Source: an uncultured Collinsella sp.
GTDB taxonomy: Bacteria; Actinomycetota; Coriobacteriia; Coriobacteriales; Coriobacteriaceae
Direction: 5' to 3'
DNA length: 14,046 bases
Assembly: GCA_900547505.1 (NCBI GenBank)
Contig: URGY01000025.1
Location: 1 to 14,046 of the forward strand
Part shown: piece after piece, positions 6,390 to 12,790 of the stretch
Layout of the letters: each line of letters starts with the position of its first letter
Position numbering within the stretch: the first letter of the stretch is position 1
Position numbers and translations under genes: made by a program
Notes under the pieces: generated by a model
Told to the model about the DNA's origin: nothing
Database searches by the model: none
Seen by the model: the letters and a program-made list of their open reading frames with translations, nothing else

Positions 6390-6541
6390 GAAACAGATGG
6401 TAGATATCTTATCTCTCATCTTTCACTCATCTCTAATACGAGAGATAACAGAGAGACAAGAGATAATTACGAGAGATAACTGAGAGACGAAGGAAATCTA
6501 TTCGCGGCATTCTCCGCCGGACCGAGCGAAAGGACGTGCAG

Positions 6542-8008
6542 ATGAACGAGAACGAACTGATCGGTCTGCTCGAGTCTTTAAGGCGCATGGGCTCGGACGA
6601 TCTTAGCGTCGAGGTCAAGGAGAGCGCCACGACGCTTTCTCGCGACGTATGGGAAACGGTTAGCGCATTCGCGAATACCGCCGGCGGAATTATCGTGCTC
6701 GGCGTGAGCGAGCGCGCGGGCTTTGTCCCGGTTGAGGACTTTGAGACCGAGAAGGTGCTCAACCAATTTGTCGCAGGCATGGGTGATGCCGGCGGTCGCG
6801 GAAAACTGGCCAATCCGCCCAAATACACTATTGAGCGCGTGGAGCTTCGGGGCACCGTGGTTCTCGTTATCACGATTGAGGAGCTCGACCCGTCGAGCAA
6901 GCCCTGCTATGTAATAGAACGCGGCGCCCAGGGCGGCAGCTACAAGCGCATTGATGACAAAGACGTGCCACTTTCATCGACCGAGGTCTTGGCACTGTCG
7001 TCATACGAGCGGACGAGTCCTAGCGATCGCGATGCAGTGCCCGGCGCGGTTGCAGGCGATCTTGACGAGGCACTGGTCGATCGCACGATAGAGCGTGCTT
7101 TCTCGCTGACACCTCGGGCAATGCGCGGCGCGCTGGACAAGAAAACGAAGCTGGAGCGCCTGAATTTCCTCGACTCCCAGGGCAAAGTTACTAAGGCCGG
7201 GCTCCTGGCTGCGGGTGCCTATCCTCAGCAGTTCTATCCTAAGCTCTTTATCGATGTGGCGGTCTATGCCGGAACGCAGAAGGGCGCGGCGGGGTCGTTG
7301 AGGTTCATGGACCGTACGATCTGCGAGGGAACGTTGGGCGAAATGATCTCGGATGCCGTCGCGGCAGTCGCCAAGAATTTGCGGCGAACCTCGACGATCC
7401 AAGGCGTCTCGCGTGTCGACTCGCTGGAGATTCCCGAGGAGGTCCTGCGCGAGGCAATCGCCAACGCCGTAATCCACCGAGAATACGGAGATCGGTTCTG
7501 TGGGCAGTCGATCGCTGTTGACGTCTTTGATGACCGTATCGAAGTGACGAACCCCGGCGGCCTATACGGAGGAAAGACTCGCGAGAACTTGTTTGACGGC
7601 AGCTCCCGGTGCCGCAACGCGACGCTCATGAAACTCATGTCGATTGTTCCGCTGCCGGATGGCGCAGGTTCGCCGGCTGAGGGCAATGGCTCGGGCATTC
7701 CGATGATGATCGACGCCATGTGTGCTCATGGTTTGGCCGAGCCCCTGTTCTGCCCGGGATTCGATCGGTTCAAAGTGGTTCTCTATCGCTCAAAGGTCGA
7801 GCCGGTCGACCACGGCGGTGACTTAATTGTGGCGGCACTTAAGCGTTGCGGTGAGCTGGGTACGCGCGAGTTGGCGGAGCACACAGGGCTCACAATTTCC
7901 CAGGTTAGGTCGCGCGTCAACACACTCATTGCTCAAGGCGAGCTTGAGCCCACAGCGCCGGCGACGAGTCGCAACCGCAAGTATCGACTGTCGGAGCGTG
8001 CGGAATAA
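6542..8008 (+). CDS. AlbA_2 (Schlafen-type) / HATPase / winged-helix regulator
   Basis: This 488-residue protein has the three-part layout of a large, poorly understood family of putative transcriptional regulators. The N-terminal AlbA_2 domain shows VEVKES (23-28) and FANTAGGIIVLGV (43-55). A GHKL-type ATP-binding module (HATPase_c_4) shows AIANAVIHREY with N308, DDRIEVTNPGGL (330-341) and the glycine loop EGNGSGIP (380-387). The C-terminus (about 425-485) looks like a winged helix (ELGTRELAEHTGLTISQVRSRVNTLIAQGEL). It is presumably cytoplasmic and DNA-binding. The ATG at 6542 has AAAGGA seven bases upstream; the in-frame GTG at 6536 is too close to that site. The gene stands alone behind an array of GAGAGATAA repeats, which suggests autoregulation. 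Domain calls are strong; the signal it senses is unknown. Confidence 0.9.
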   Translation: MNENELIGLLESLRRMGSDDLSVEVKESATTLSRDVWETVSAFANTAGGIIVLGVSERAGFVPVEDFETEKVLNQFVAGMGDAGGRGKLANPPKYTIERVELRGTVVLVITIEELDPSSKPCYVIERGAQGGSYKRIDDKDVPLSSTEVLALSSYERTSPSDRDAVPGAVAGDLDEALVDRTIERAFSLTPRAMRGALDKKTKLERLNFLDSQGKVTKAGLLAAGAYPQQFYPKLFIDVAVYAGTQKGAAGSLRFMDRTICEGTLGEMISDAVAAVAKNLRRTSTIQGVSRVDSLEIPEEVLREAIANAVIHREYGDRFCGQSIAVDVFDDRIEVTNPGGLYGGKTRENLFDGSSRCRNATLMKLMSIVPLPDGAGSPAEGNGSGIPMMIDAMCAHGLAEPLFCPGFDRFKVVLYRSKVEPVDHGGDLIVAALKRCGELGTRELAEHTGLTISQVRSRVNTLIAQGELEPTAPATSRNRKYRLSERAE

Positions 8009-8108
8009 ATGCGCCAGCGGACGAGGTGACCCAATAATCGACTCTCGATTGGCGCCCGCTAAGGTAAGGCGGTTGTTGCCCAGTCGACGGCGAAGTTAAA
8101 AATCCGGT

Positions 8109-8600
8109 TTACGCTGGCATAGTCCCGAACCCATCCATCAAGAACAGCCTAAGAACCAGTTTGATGACATTTCCCGGTTTGATTTCTGCCGCGCCAAAGA
8201 CGTGGCGCTCGGCGAGCTCGCTGCAGTATGCGTAGATGTCGCGGATAAGGTCCGCGCCCGAAAGCGTAAACATGTAGCCCGCGTCCGAAAGCGCATTGGG
8301 CGCGGCGGGCAACTTGGCCATGTGGCAGAACGTTTGCAGGTCGGGCGCCATAACATTCTGGTAGTCGAGGTGGCCGCTGGCATCCTGTGCGGCAAGCTCC
8401 AATTGGCGCACAAAATCCAGCGCCGCCGCTAACACAAAGCTCGGCGTAGGCGCATTGACGTCCTGAGTGGTCGCCACAAGCCTGCCCGCCGCTTGCGTGA
8501 CAAGCCAAGCGACCTCGCGCTGGCAACGCACGGCCTTGCGCGTAACCGGCTTGATGGACGAAGAAGAAACGCTCCCCTTAGGCGGATTCGAAGCAGCCAT
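8109..8600 (-). CDS. Hypothetical protein, function not recognised
   Basis: I do not recognise this 163-residue protein. It has no signal peptide, no membrane helix and no cysteine pairs. After a basic, Ser-rich N-terminus (about 1-30) it looks like a soluble alpha-helical protein, with RQLELAAQDASGHLDYQNVMAPDLQTFCHMAKLPAA in the middle and DLIRDIYAYCSELAERHVFG towards the end. The start is well supported: GGGAGGG lies a few bases before the ATG on the minus strand. It is convergent with the AlbA_2 regulator (100 bases apart) and divergent from the HNH gene. G+C content is typical of the window. It is probably a real gene because of the ribosome site and the absence of a better frame. Confidence 0.72.
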   Translation of the reverse strand: MAASNPPKGSVSSSSIKPVTRKAVRCQREVAWLVTQAAGRLVATTQDVNAPTPSFVLAAALDFVRQLELAAQDASGHLDYQNVMAPDLQTFCHMAKLPAAPNALSDAGYMFTLSGADLIRDIYAYCSELAERHVFGAAEIKPGNVIKLVLRLFLMDGFGTMPA

Positions 8601-8642
8601 AAGACCCTCCCATGAACAATCCGGCCCAACAAGCCTGGATGA

Positions 8643-8663
8643 AACACGTGTTACATCAGTATA
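8643..8663 (-). promoter_or_regulatory. Possible -10 and palindrome before the 8109-8600 gene
   Basis: On the minus strand TATACT (8663-8658) is a good -10 hexamer about 60 bases ahead of the start. Just downstream is the perfect 10-base palindrome AACACGTGTT (8643-8652). No convincing -35 is seen. Confidence 0.3.
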
Positions 8664-8814
8664 CAGGGGAGTGGGATAGCGGGGTACGAGCGCGCCAGCG
8701 GCAAACCGAGAGCATCAACGATGTGCCGATCGCGAATAAGATCTCGTAATACTTGACTTCCGGCCATATTATTGAGGGGCATGACTCGCGTTCGTATGGT
8801 TGTAGGTGCTGGCG

Positions 8815-9897
8815 ATGAACGACATTGACCTTGCTGTTCCGTTGATGGATGGACCAAGCTATGACCGTGCCTGCAGTCTCGTGCCTTCCGAATACGTTGA
8901 GGCATGGGAGTGGTTTCTGGGTGAGGAGCAGCGCGGCGGCGTTTGGACCAGCCTTCCGCACCGCACCAAGGAAGATAGCCCTCAGTATCAGTATCGTTTG
9001 AGAATTGGCGCGGACTTCTTTCCCGTAACGCGGGATTCAGGGATCTTCTGGCCGGGCCAGGATCGGGTGAAGCAAGATCCCAATAAGATCTTTGCGCTTT
9101 CGGTCCATAACTCTAAAAAGAGCTTTTACACCGATGTTCCTCCGCTCTATTTGGATGACGGTACGTGGGTCATTAAGTATTCGGTTCAAGCGCCAGGCGT
9201 CGTTGGTTCTCGAGACCAGAATTACAACCGTAAAATGCTCAACTGCATGGAATATGGCGTTCCAGTTGGAGTCATATTTGCAACCGAGGTGGGCTATAAG
9301 GTGCTCGGCCTTGCGTTTGTTGAACGGTTTGAGCCCGAAAACGGCTGGTTTGTTCTGCATGGTCCCGTTCATAAAGGCGGGCCTGATCCTCGTTTTGCGT
9401 CCGACATGAGCTATCTGAAGCACATGCCAGCCGACATTGAGTTTGCCGGACAGAGTGCGACCGATGACGAAAAAGTTCGCTATGCGTTGAGACGCGAGCG
9501 ATTGGGGCAGCAATGGTTCCGCAAGCAGCTCATTGCCGCCTATGATGGTCGCTGCGCGGTGTCGGGTTGTGGGGTTAACGAGGCACTGGAGGCTGCACAT
9601 ATCGAGAATTACTCGGGACCCAAATCGCAGGTTGCCAGCAACGGCATTCTGCTTCGGCGCGACTTTCATGCTCTATTCGATGCTCATCTGATTTCGTTTG
9701 AGCCTGTTTGCGGCGAATATCGACTGTGCGGATCGTACCTGCTGGATAAGACCGACTACGCTTCCTTTGCAGGTGCGACGCTAAGGCAGCCGAATGAGCG
9801 TCAGTGGCGACCCAATGCGGTGTTTCTCGAGGCCCATCGCATTGAGTTTGATCGCTCGGAAAAGAAGCGTGAAAAGGCGGGGCTTCTGCCGTATTAG
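8815..9897 (+). CDS. HNH endonuclease with possible SRA/PUA-like N-terminal domain
   Basis: This is a 360-residue protein. The C-terminal half has a clear HNH nuclease: CAVSGC (247-252), then H262 in EAAHI, N276 in NGILLRRD and H285 in FHALFD. This arrangement is typical of restriction-like and HNH_2-type nucleases. The N-terminal 220 residues contain a block (about 120-165) with DDGTWVIKYSVQAPG, DQNYNRKMLNCMEYGVPVGVI and a following YKVLGLAFVERF. Its order resembles the SRA/YDG-type modified-base-binding fold (DQ, then N and a short loop ending in PVxVI). I regard that as a hypothesis. SRA-HNH fusions are known modification-dependent restriction enzymes. AGGTG lies before the ATG at 8815. 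The gene is followed by a small zinc-ribbon gene. Nuclease domain is strong; substrate is unknown. Confidence 0.85.
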   Translation: MNDIDLAVPLMDGPSYDRACSLVPSEYVEAWEWFLGEEQRGGVWTSLPHRTKEDSPQYQYRLRIGADFFPVTRDSGIFWPGQDRVKQDPNKIFALSVHNSKKSFYTDVPPLYLDDGTWVIKYSVQAPGVVGSRDQNYNRKMLNCMEYGVPVGVIFATEVGYKVLGLAFVERFEPENGWFVLHGPVHKGGPDPRFASDMSYLKHMPADIEFAGQSATDDEKVRYALRRERLGQQWFRKQLIAAYDGRCAVSGCGVNEALEAAHIENYSGPKSQVASNGILLRRDFHALFDAHLISFEPVCGEYRLCGSYLLDKTDYASFAGATLRQPNERQWRPNAVFLEAHRIEFDRSEKKREKAGLLPY

Positions 9898-10019
9898 CGT
9901 ATTTGGCTTTGGCGGTCTTTTACGATCGTGTTGTTTGATCGGATCGCGTGGCGATGCAATCTCGCGCCCGTCCGCCGGTGCATGCTCTTCCTGATTTGTA
10001 TAGCGAGAGAGGAGCGCGT

Positions 10020-10304
10020 GTGAGCTGGCGAGGCGATATTGCGATGGGGAAGTACGGAAAACTGCCGTGTGCCCTTATAGACAACAATATGTTTCCGGGC
10101 GTAGAGGTTGATTGCGGGTCATTTGCCGTCGCCTGTCCTTGTTGCGGCTCGCAAATACCGTGTCTCGATATTCGGTTCATCGATGCGCGTGACAGACTCA
10201 GCGACGAAGTGAGAAAACGGACAGGCGTTCATATGCCGGTGTATCCGGAGAAATGCCCTGTTTGTGGCCTCGATATCGTGTACGACGTCGGCGACGAGGG
10301 ATAG
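10020..10304 (+). CDS. Small zinc-ribbon protein
   Basis: This 94-residue protein has two CxxC pairs, C39-C42 (CPCCG) and C79-C82 (CPVCG), spaced as in a split zinc ribbon, with additional cysteines at 17, 32, 41 and 48. I do not recognise a specific family. I chose the GTG start at 10020 because GGAG (10011-10014) is five bases upstream. An open frame reaching back to 9948 would add a 24-residue extension without a ribosome site, and an ATG at 10044 is a shorter alternative. It lies 122 bases after the HNH nuclease gene in the same direction and could be co-transcribed. Its 3' end faces the DUF5710 gene. Zinc binding is inferred from the cysteines; a nucleic-acid or protein-binding adaptor role is possible. 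Confidence 0.65.
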   Translation: MSWRGDIAMGKYGKLPCALIDNNMFPGVEVDCGSFAVACPCCGSQIPCLDIRFIDARDRLSDEVRKRTGVHMPVYPEKCPVCGLDIVYDVGDEG

Positions 10305-10310
10305 GCGATG

Positions 10311-10342
10311 CGGAGGAGCTGGCTGTGAAGGCTTCTCCGTTT
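10311..10342 (+). terminator. Hairpin between the convergent zinc-ribbon and DUF5710 genes
   Basis: CGGAGGAGC (10311-10319) pairs with GCTTCTCCG (10331-10339) with one G-T pair and an 11-base loop, followed by only TTTC. The T run is weak, so termination may be partial. It occupies almost the whole gap between the two stop codons. Confidence 0.5.
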
Positions 10343-11029
10343 CTACAAATAAACCCCCTCACCGAGCTTCTTGTGGAACTCGGCGTGATGGTCGCGTGCC
10401 CAGGTAAAGAGTGCCTGGTCAAAGTCGGTGCGCGTGGCCGGGACGCCAAAGACGCCGGCAACTTCGACGCGCACAAACTCCAGTGCCGGCAGCTTGTTGA
10501 TGGCAGTGAGGGCAAATGGGGACGAGGGCTCCTCGAACAGATAGCGGCTGCCTTGCAGCGCGTCGCAACTGGTGCACGTGTTGCCGAGCGACGGGGCTTT
10601 GGAGGCTCGCGCGCCTACGGGCTTGTAGCCGCAGCGCTTATGAAGGTAGTCGCGGATCTCGCCCGGCACGCAGCCAAGAGCGGGCACGATGGCGAGTGCG
10701 TTAGCGTTGGCCGTGTCGATGGCAATGTGCCCGGCTTCGTTGGGCGCGTGCGCGATGGCGATGCTCTCGTCGTTATCGGCTCGATAGGGAATGCCGAAGG
10801 CCGCGACCGAGGTCTCTTTGTGACACTTCCAGCACTCGCGCTTGCCCAGTACTAGATATATATACGGCGCTGAGGGGTCGGATCGGTCAACACCGGGCAG
10901 CCACTCGGCAAAGGGCTCGGGGTTGACGCCGCTGGGTACATACCAGATCTTCTTGGTCCGGTCCCATTTGGCGCCCAGCGCCTTGGCTTCTTCTTTGTGC
11001 GAAAAGGGGACATCGAGCTCGGTGCGCAT
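10343..11029 (-). CDS. DUF5710-domain protein with two CxxC pairs
   Basis: This 228-residue protein begins with a DUF5710 segment (residues 4-35, LDVPFSHKEEAKALGAKWDRTKKIWYVPSG), a short domain found in many phage, plasmid and DNA-metabolism proteins, often next to topoisomerase- or primase-like modules. C66-C69 (CWKC) and C152-C155 (CTSC, followed by DALQGSRYLFEE) probably form one zinc site around a middle domain of unknown fold. I use the ATG at 11029 because AAGGAG lies five bases upstream on the minus strand and the DUF5710 match starts right there; a longer open frame to 11233 has no support. It is convergent with the zinc-ribbon gene. DUF5710 assignment is confident; the role is unknown. 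Confidence 0.82.
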   Translation of the reverse strand: MRTELDVPFSHKEEAKALGAKWDRTKKIWYVPSGVNPEPFAEWLPGVDRSDPSAPYIYLVLGKRECWKCHKETSVAAFGIPYRADNDESIAIAHAPNEAGHIAIDTANANALAIVPALGCVPGEIRDYLHKRCGYKPVGARASKAPSLGNTCTSCDALQGSRYLFEEPSSPFALTAINKLPALEFVRVEVAGVFGVPATRTDFDQALFTWARDHHAEFHKKLGEGVYL

Positions 11030-11210
11030 GGCGGCTCCTTGGTGCTGCAGGTGCAAGTGGCTCAAGGATACCGCAGGGCGCAGACATCGCGGCGTTTTGC
11101 CGAGAAGCTGCGGTGCGGACTGATTGGTTATGCCGATGGATAGATCGACAAGTAGATGGTCGGCATTTGGCCAGTTGGGCGGTTGGAGCTGCCAGCGGAT
11201 TTGGCGACAT

Positions 11211-11246
11211 AAAACAAAACAGCCCAGAGACATAGCCTCTGAGCTG
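11211..11246 (-). terminator. Intrinsic terminator of tRNA-Val
   Basis: On the minus strand CAGCTCAGAG (11246-11237) pairs with CTCTGGGCTG (11229-11220), a 10-bp stem with one G-T pair and a seven-base loop, followed by TTTTGTTTT. It begins nine bases after the tRNA CCA end. Confidence 0.92.
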
Positions 11247-11254
11247 CGAACATT

Positions 11255-11329
11255 TGGTGGGCGTTAGAAGATTTGAACTTCTGACCTCTTCCGTGTCAGG
11301 GAAGCGCTCTCCCCCTGAGCTAAACGCCC
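11255..11329 (-). tRNA. tRNA-Val (anticodon GAC), CCA encoded
   Basis: The minus strand folds into a full cloverleaf. The acceptor is GGGCGTT with AACGCCC; the D arm is GCTC/GAGC; the anticodon stem CTTCC/GGAAG holds the loop CTGACAC, with GAC at 11297-11295; the T arm is AGAAG/CTTCT with loop TTCAAAT. Discriminator A and genome-encoded CCA (11255-11257 on the plus strand read TGG) complete it. It decodes GUC and GUU valine codons. Promoter and terminator are both close, so it is a single-gene transcript. Confidence 0.97.
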
Positions 11330-11358
11330 GATCAAGGGTGCGCAAGTGCGCAAGGGAT

Positions 11359-11387
11359 AATATAACGGAGCCTGAACTCGGTGGCAA
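11359..11387 (-). promoter_or_regulatory. Sigma-70-type promoter of tRNA-Val
   Basis: On the minus strand TTGCCA (11387-11382) is separated by exactly 17 bases from TATATT (11364-11359), each matching consensus at 5 of 6 positions. Transcription would start about 20-25 bases before the mature tRNA 5' end. Confidence 0.75.
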
Positions 11388-11526
11388 GAACATTTTTAAA
11401 AATCGCTTACATTGTGGAATTCGGAGGCTTTGTCATATCCATTTCAAAAGAGTCTGCTGCCGCGATTTGGCTGTCGACTAATGCAAGGCCATTGCGGTAT
11501 CGAGCTATGGAAAGACGCCTGCGGAA

Positions 11527-11549
11527 TTGTCCTACCGATAAGCGGACAA
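11527..11549 (+). repeat. Short inverted repeat before the DMT transporter
   Basis: TTGTCC (11527-11532) and GGACAA (11544-11549) form a 6-bp inverted repeat with an 11-base spacer, 70 bases before the transporter start. It could be an operator. The remaining sequence from 11388 to 11618 shows no clear promoter, gene or terminator. Confidence 0.3.
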
Positions 11550-11618
11550 GCCTCCAGCTGGTGACTTCGCCGTGGTAAGGTAAGCCGAATTGCTTCCAGA
11601 CTGTTTCGGGGGAGTGGA

Positions 11619-12641
11619 ATGAGCAAAGAGTGTGTCGAGCAGGTCGAAGGTGCAGAGGCTTCGGTGCCGATGACCGATATATCGAACATTGATGTGCCCG
11701 AGGGCACCGACGAGCTCAGCCGTAGCACCCGCCGCGCTTGGCGCGAGCGCCTTAACGATGCGTCGTCGCGCAAGATGATCACGGGCGTCTTGGCTACGCT
11801 GGTGGGCGGTTCGTTTTGGGGCTTCTCGGGCACCAGCGCGAGCTTTCTGTTCGATACCTACCACGTCGATACCTTGTGGCTTATGAGCGTGCGTCAGATT
11901 CTCGCCGGTCTACTCTTTATGGCCGTGGTTGTTACGCGCGACCGCGAGCGCCTGATTAAGCTCTGGACCACACCCGCCGATCGCAAGCAGCTGCTGCTCT
12001 TTACCGCCTTTGGCCTGCTGTTCAACCAGTTTTGCTATCTTTCGGCCGTGCGCCTGACGAACGCCGGAACCGCGACGGTGCTCCAGTGCCTGCAGCTCGT
12101 TATCATCATGGGCTACACCTGCGCGATCGATCGCCGCATGCCGCGTACTCGCGAAGTCATCGGCATTGGCCTGGCTCTGGGTGGAACCTTTTTAATCGCC
12201 ACCGGCGGCGACCCCACCAGCCTGAATATCTCGCCGCTTGGCCTGGCAGCAGGTCTTATGTGTGCGGTCAGCGCCGCGTGTATGGCGGTGATTCCCGCCA
12301 AGATCCTGCCCGAATACGGCAGCCCCATCGTCACGGGCTCGGCAATGCTCACGGCGGGCGTGATCTCATGTGTCTTCGTGCAGCCCTGGGCGCATATGCC
12401 GGCACTCGACGCTGCCGGCGTCGAGGCGCTCGCGGTGTTCGTGGTTATCGGCTCGTTTTTTGCTTACATGCTCTATATGCAGGGCGTTAAGGACATCGGC
12501 TCGGTGCGTGCGAGTCTCATCGGAACCGTGGAGCCCGTCTCGGCGACCATCACCAGCGCCGTTATGCTGGGCACGGTGTTTTTGCCGACCGACCTTATCG
12601 GCTTTGCCATGATCATCGTGATGATGTTCCTCACGGTGTAG
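11619..12641 (+). CDS. DMT-superfamily (EamA) transporter
   Basis: This 340-residue membrane permease has two EamA repeats. After a hydrophilic, acidic and basic N-terminus (about 1-50, longer than usual), ten hydrophobic helices follow. Repeat 1 begins GVLATLVGGSFWGFSGTSASFL and includes LTNAGTATVLQCLQLVIIMGY; repeat 2 includes LGLAAGLMCAVSAACMAVIPAKIL and ends VRASLIGTVEPVSATITSAVMLGTVFLP, the usual final EamA signature. Family members export metabolites such as amino acids, or import small molecules; the substrate cannot be read from sequence. GGAG (11611-11614) is four bases before the chosen ATG. The protein ends immediately after the last helix (MFLTV), with none of the cytoplasmic tail common in relatives. 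It stands alone between tRNA-Val and the DUF4012 gene. Confidence 0.92.
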   Translation: MSKECVEQVEGAEASVPMTDISNIDVPEGTDELSRSTRRAWRERLNDASSRKMITGVLATLVGGSFWGFSGTSASFLFDTYHVDTLWLMSVRQILAGLLFMAVVVTRDRERLIKLWTTPADRKQLLLFTAFGLLFNQFCYLSAVRLTNAGTATVLQCLQLVIIMGYTCAIDRRMPRTREVIGIGLALGGTFLIATGGDPTSLNISPLGLAAGLMCAVSAACMAVIPAKILPEYGSPIVTGSAMLTAGVISCVFVQPWAHMPALDAAGVEALAVFVVIGSFFAYMLYMQGVKDIGSVRASLIGTVEPVSATITSAVMLGTVFLPTDLIGFAMIIVMMFLTV

Positions 12642-12735
12642 CTGGCGCCGCTGCCAAGACGGAAAAGGTGTTGTGCCGCATTTTCGCCAATTGATGTCCG
12701 TGTCTGGAGTTTAGCTGTCGATGCTCAAAATGCCA

Positions 12736-12741
12736 TAAACT
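12736..12741 (+). promoter_or_regulatory. Possible -10 element before the DUF4012 gene
   Basis: TAAACT lies 49 bases ahead of the start codon in the most AT-rich part of the intergenic gap. No clear -35 hexamer is seen at the right distance. Confidence 0.25.
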
Positions 12742-12790
12742 AGTAACGTTATGGACTTTTTCATTGCGACTCAATTGCGAGGATTTCTTT

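Larger units (their letters stand above)
6244..6484 (+). repeat. Array of GAGAGATAA repeats in both orientations
   Basis: This gene-free stretch carries exact GAGAGATAA at 6275, 6293, 6306, 6440 and 6471, and a one-mismatch copy at 6458. The reverse orientation TTATCTCTC is exact at 6409, with one-mismatch copies at 6244 and 6251. Bases 6269-6319 and 6434-6484 are a direct repeat of 51 bases with five differences. Many copies are preceded by AC or AT, and pairs in opposite orientation make spaced inverted repeats. The array ends 57 bases before the start codon of the AlbA_2 regulator, the natural candidate to bind it. The spacing is irregular and the units too short for CRISPR. Confidence 0.85.

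Noticed and set aside
6244..6484. Possible CRISPR array
   Set aside because: The repeat unit is only nine bases, occurs in both orientations with irregular spacing of a few bases to over 100, and there are no cas genes or unique spacers of constant length.
8036..8050. Inverted repeat AATCGA/TCGATT after the AlbA_2 gene as a terminator
   Set aside because: The stem is only six weak base pairs and no T run follows, so I do not call a terminator there.
10253..10855. Plus-strand frame of 200 codons overlapping the zinc-ribbon end
   Set aside because: It is antisense to the DUF5710 gene, which has a ribosome site, a recognised domain and paired CxxC motifs.
10343..11233. Longer form of the DUF5710 protein starting at 11233
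   Set aside because: The added 68 residues have no ribosome site or domain, while the ATG at 11029 has AAGGAG and lies directly before the DUF5710 match.
11254..11481. Plus-strand small frame beginning MVGVRRFELLTSSVSGKRSPPELNA
   Set aside because: It is the antisense translation of tRNA-Val, a type of false protein often seen in annotations.
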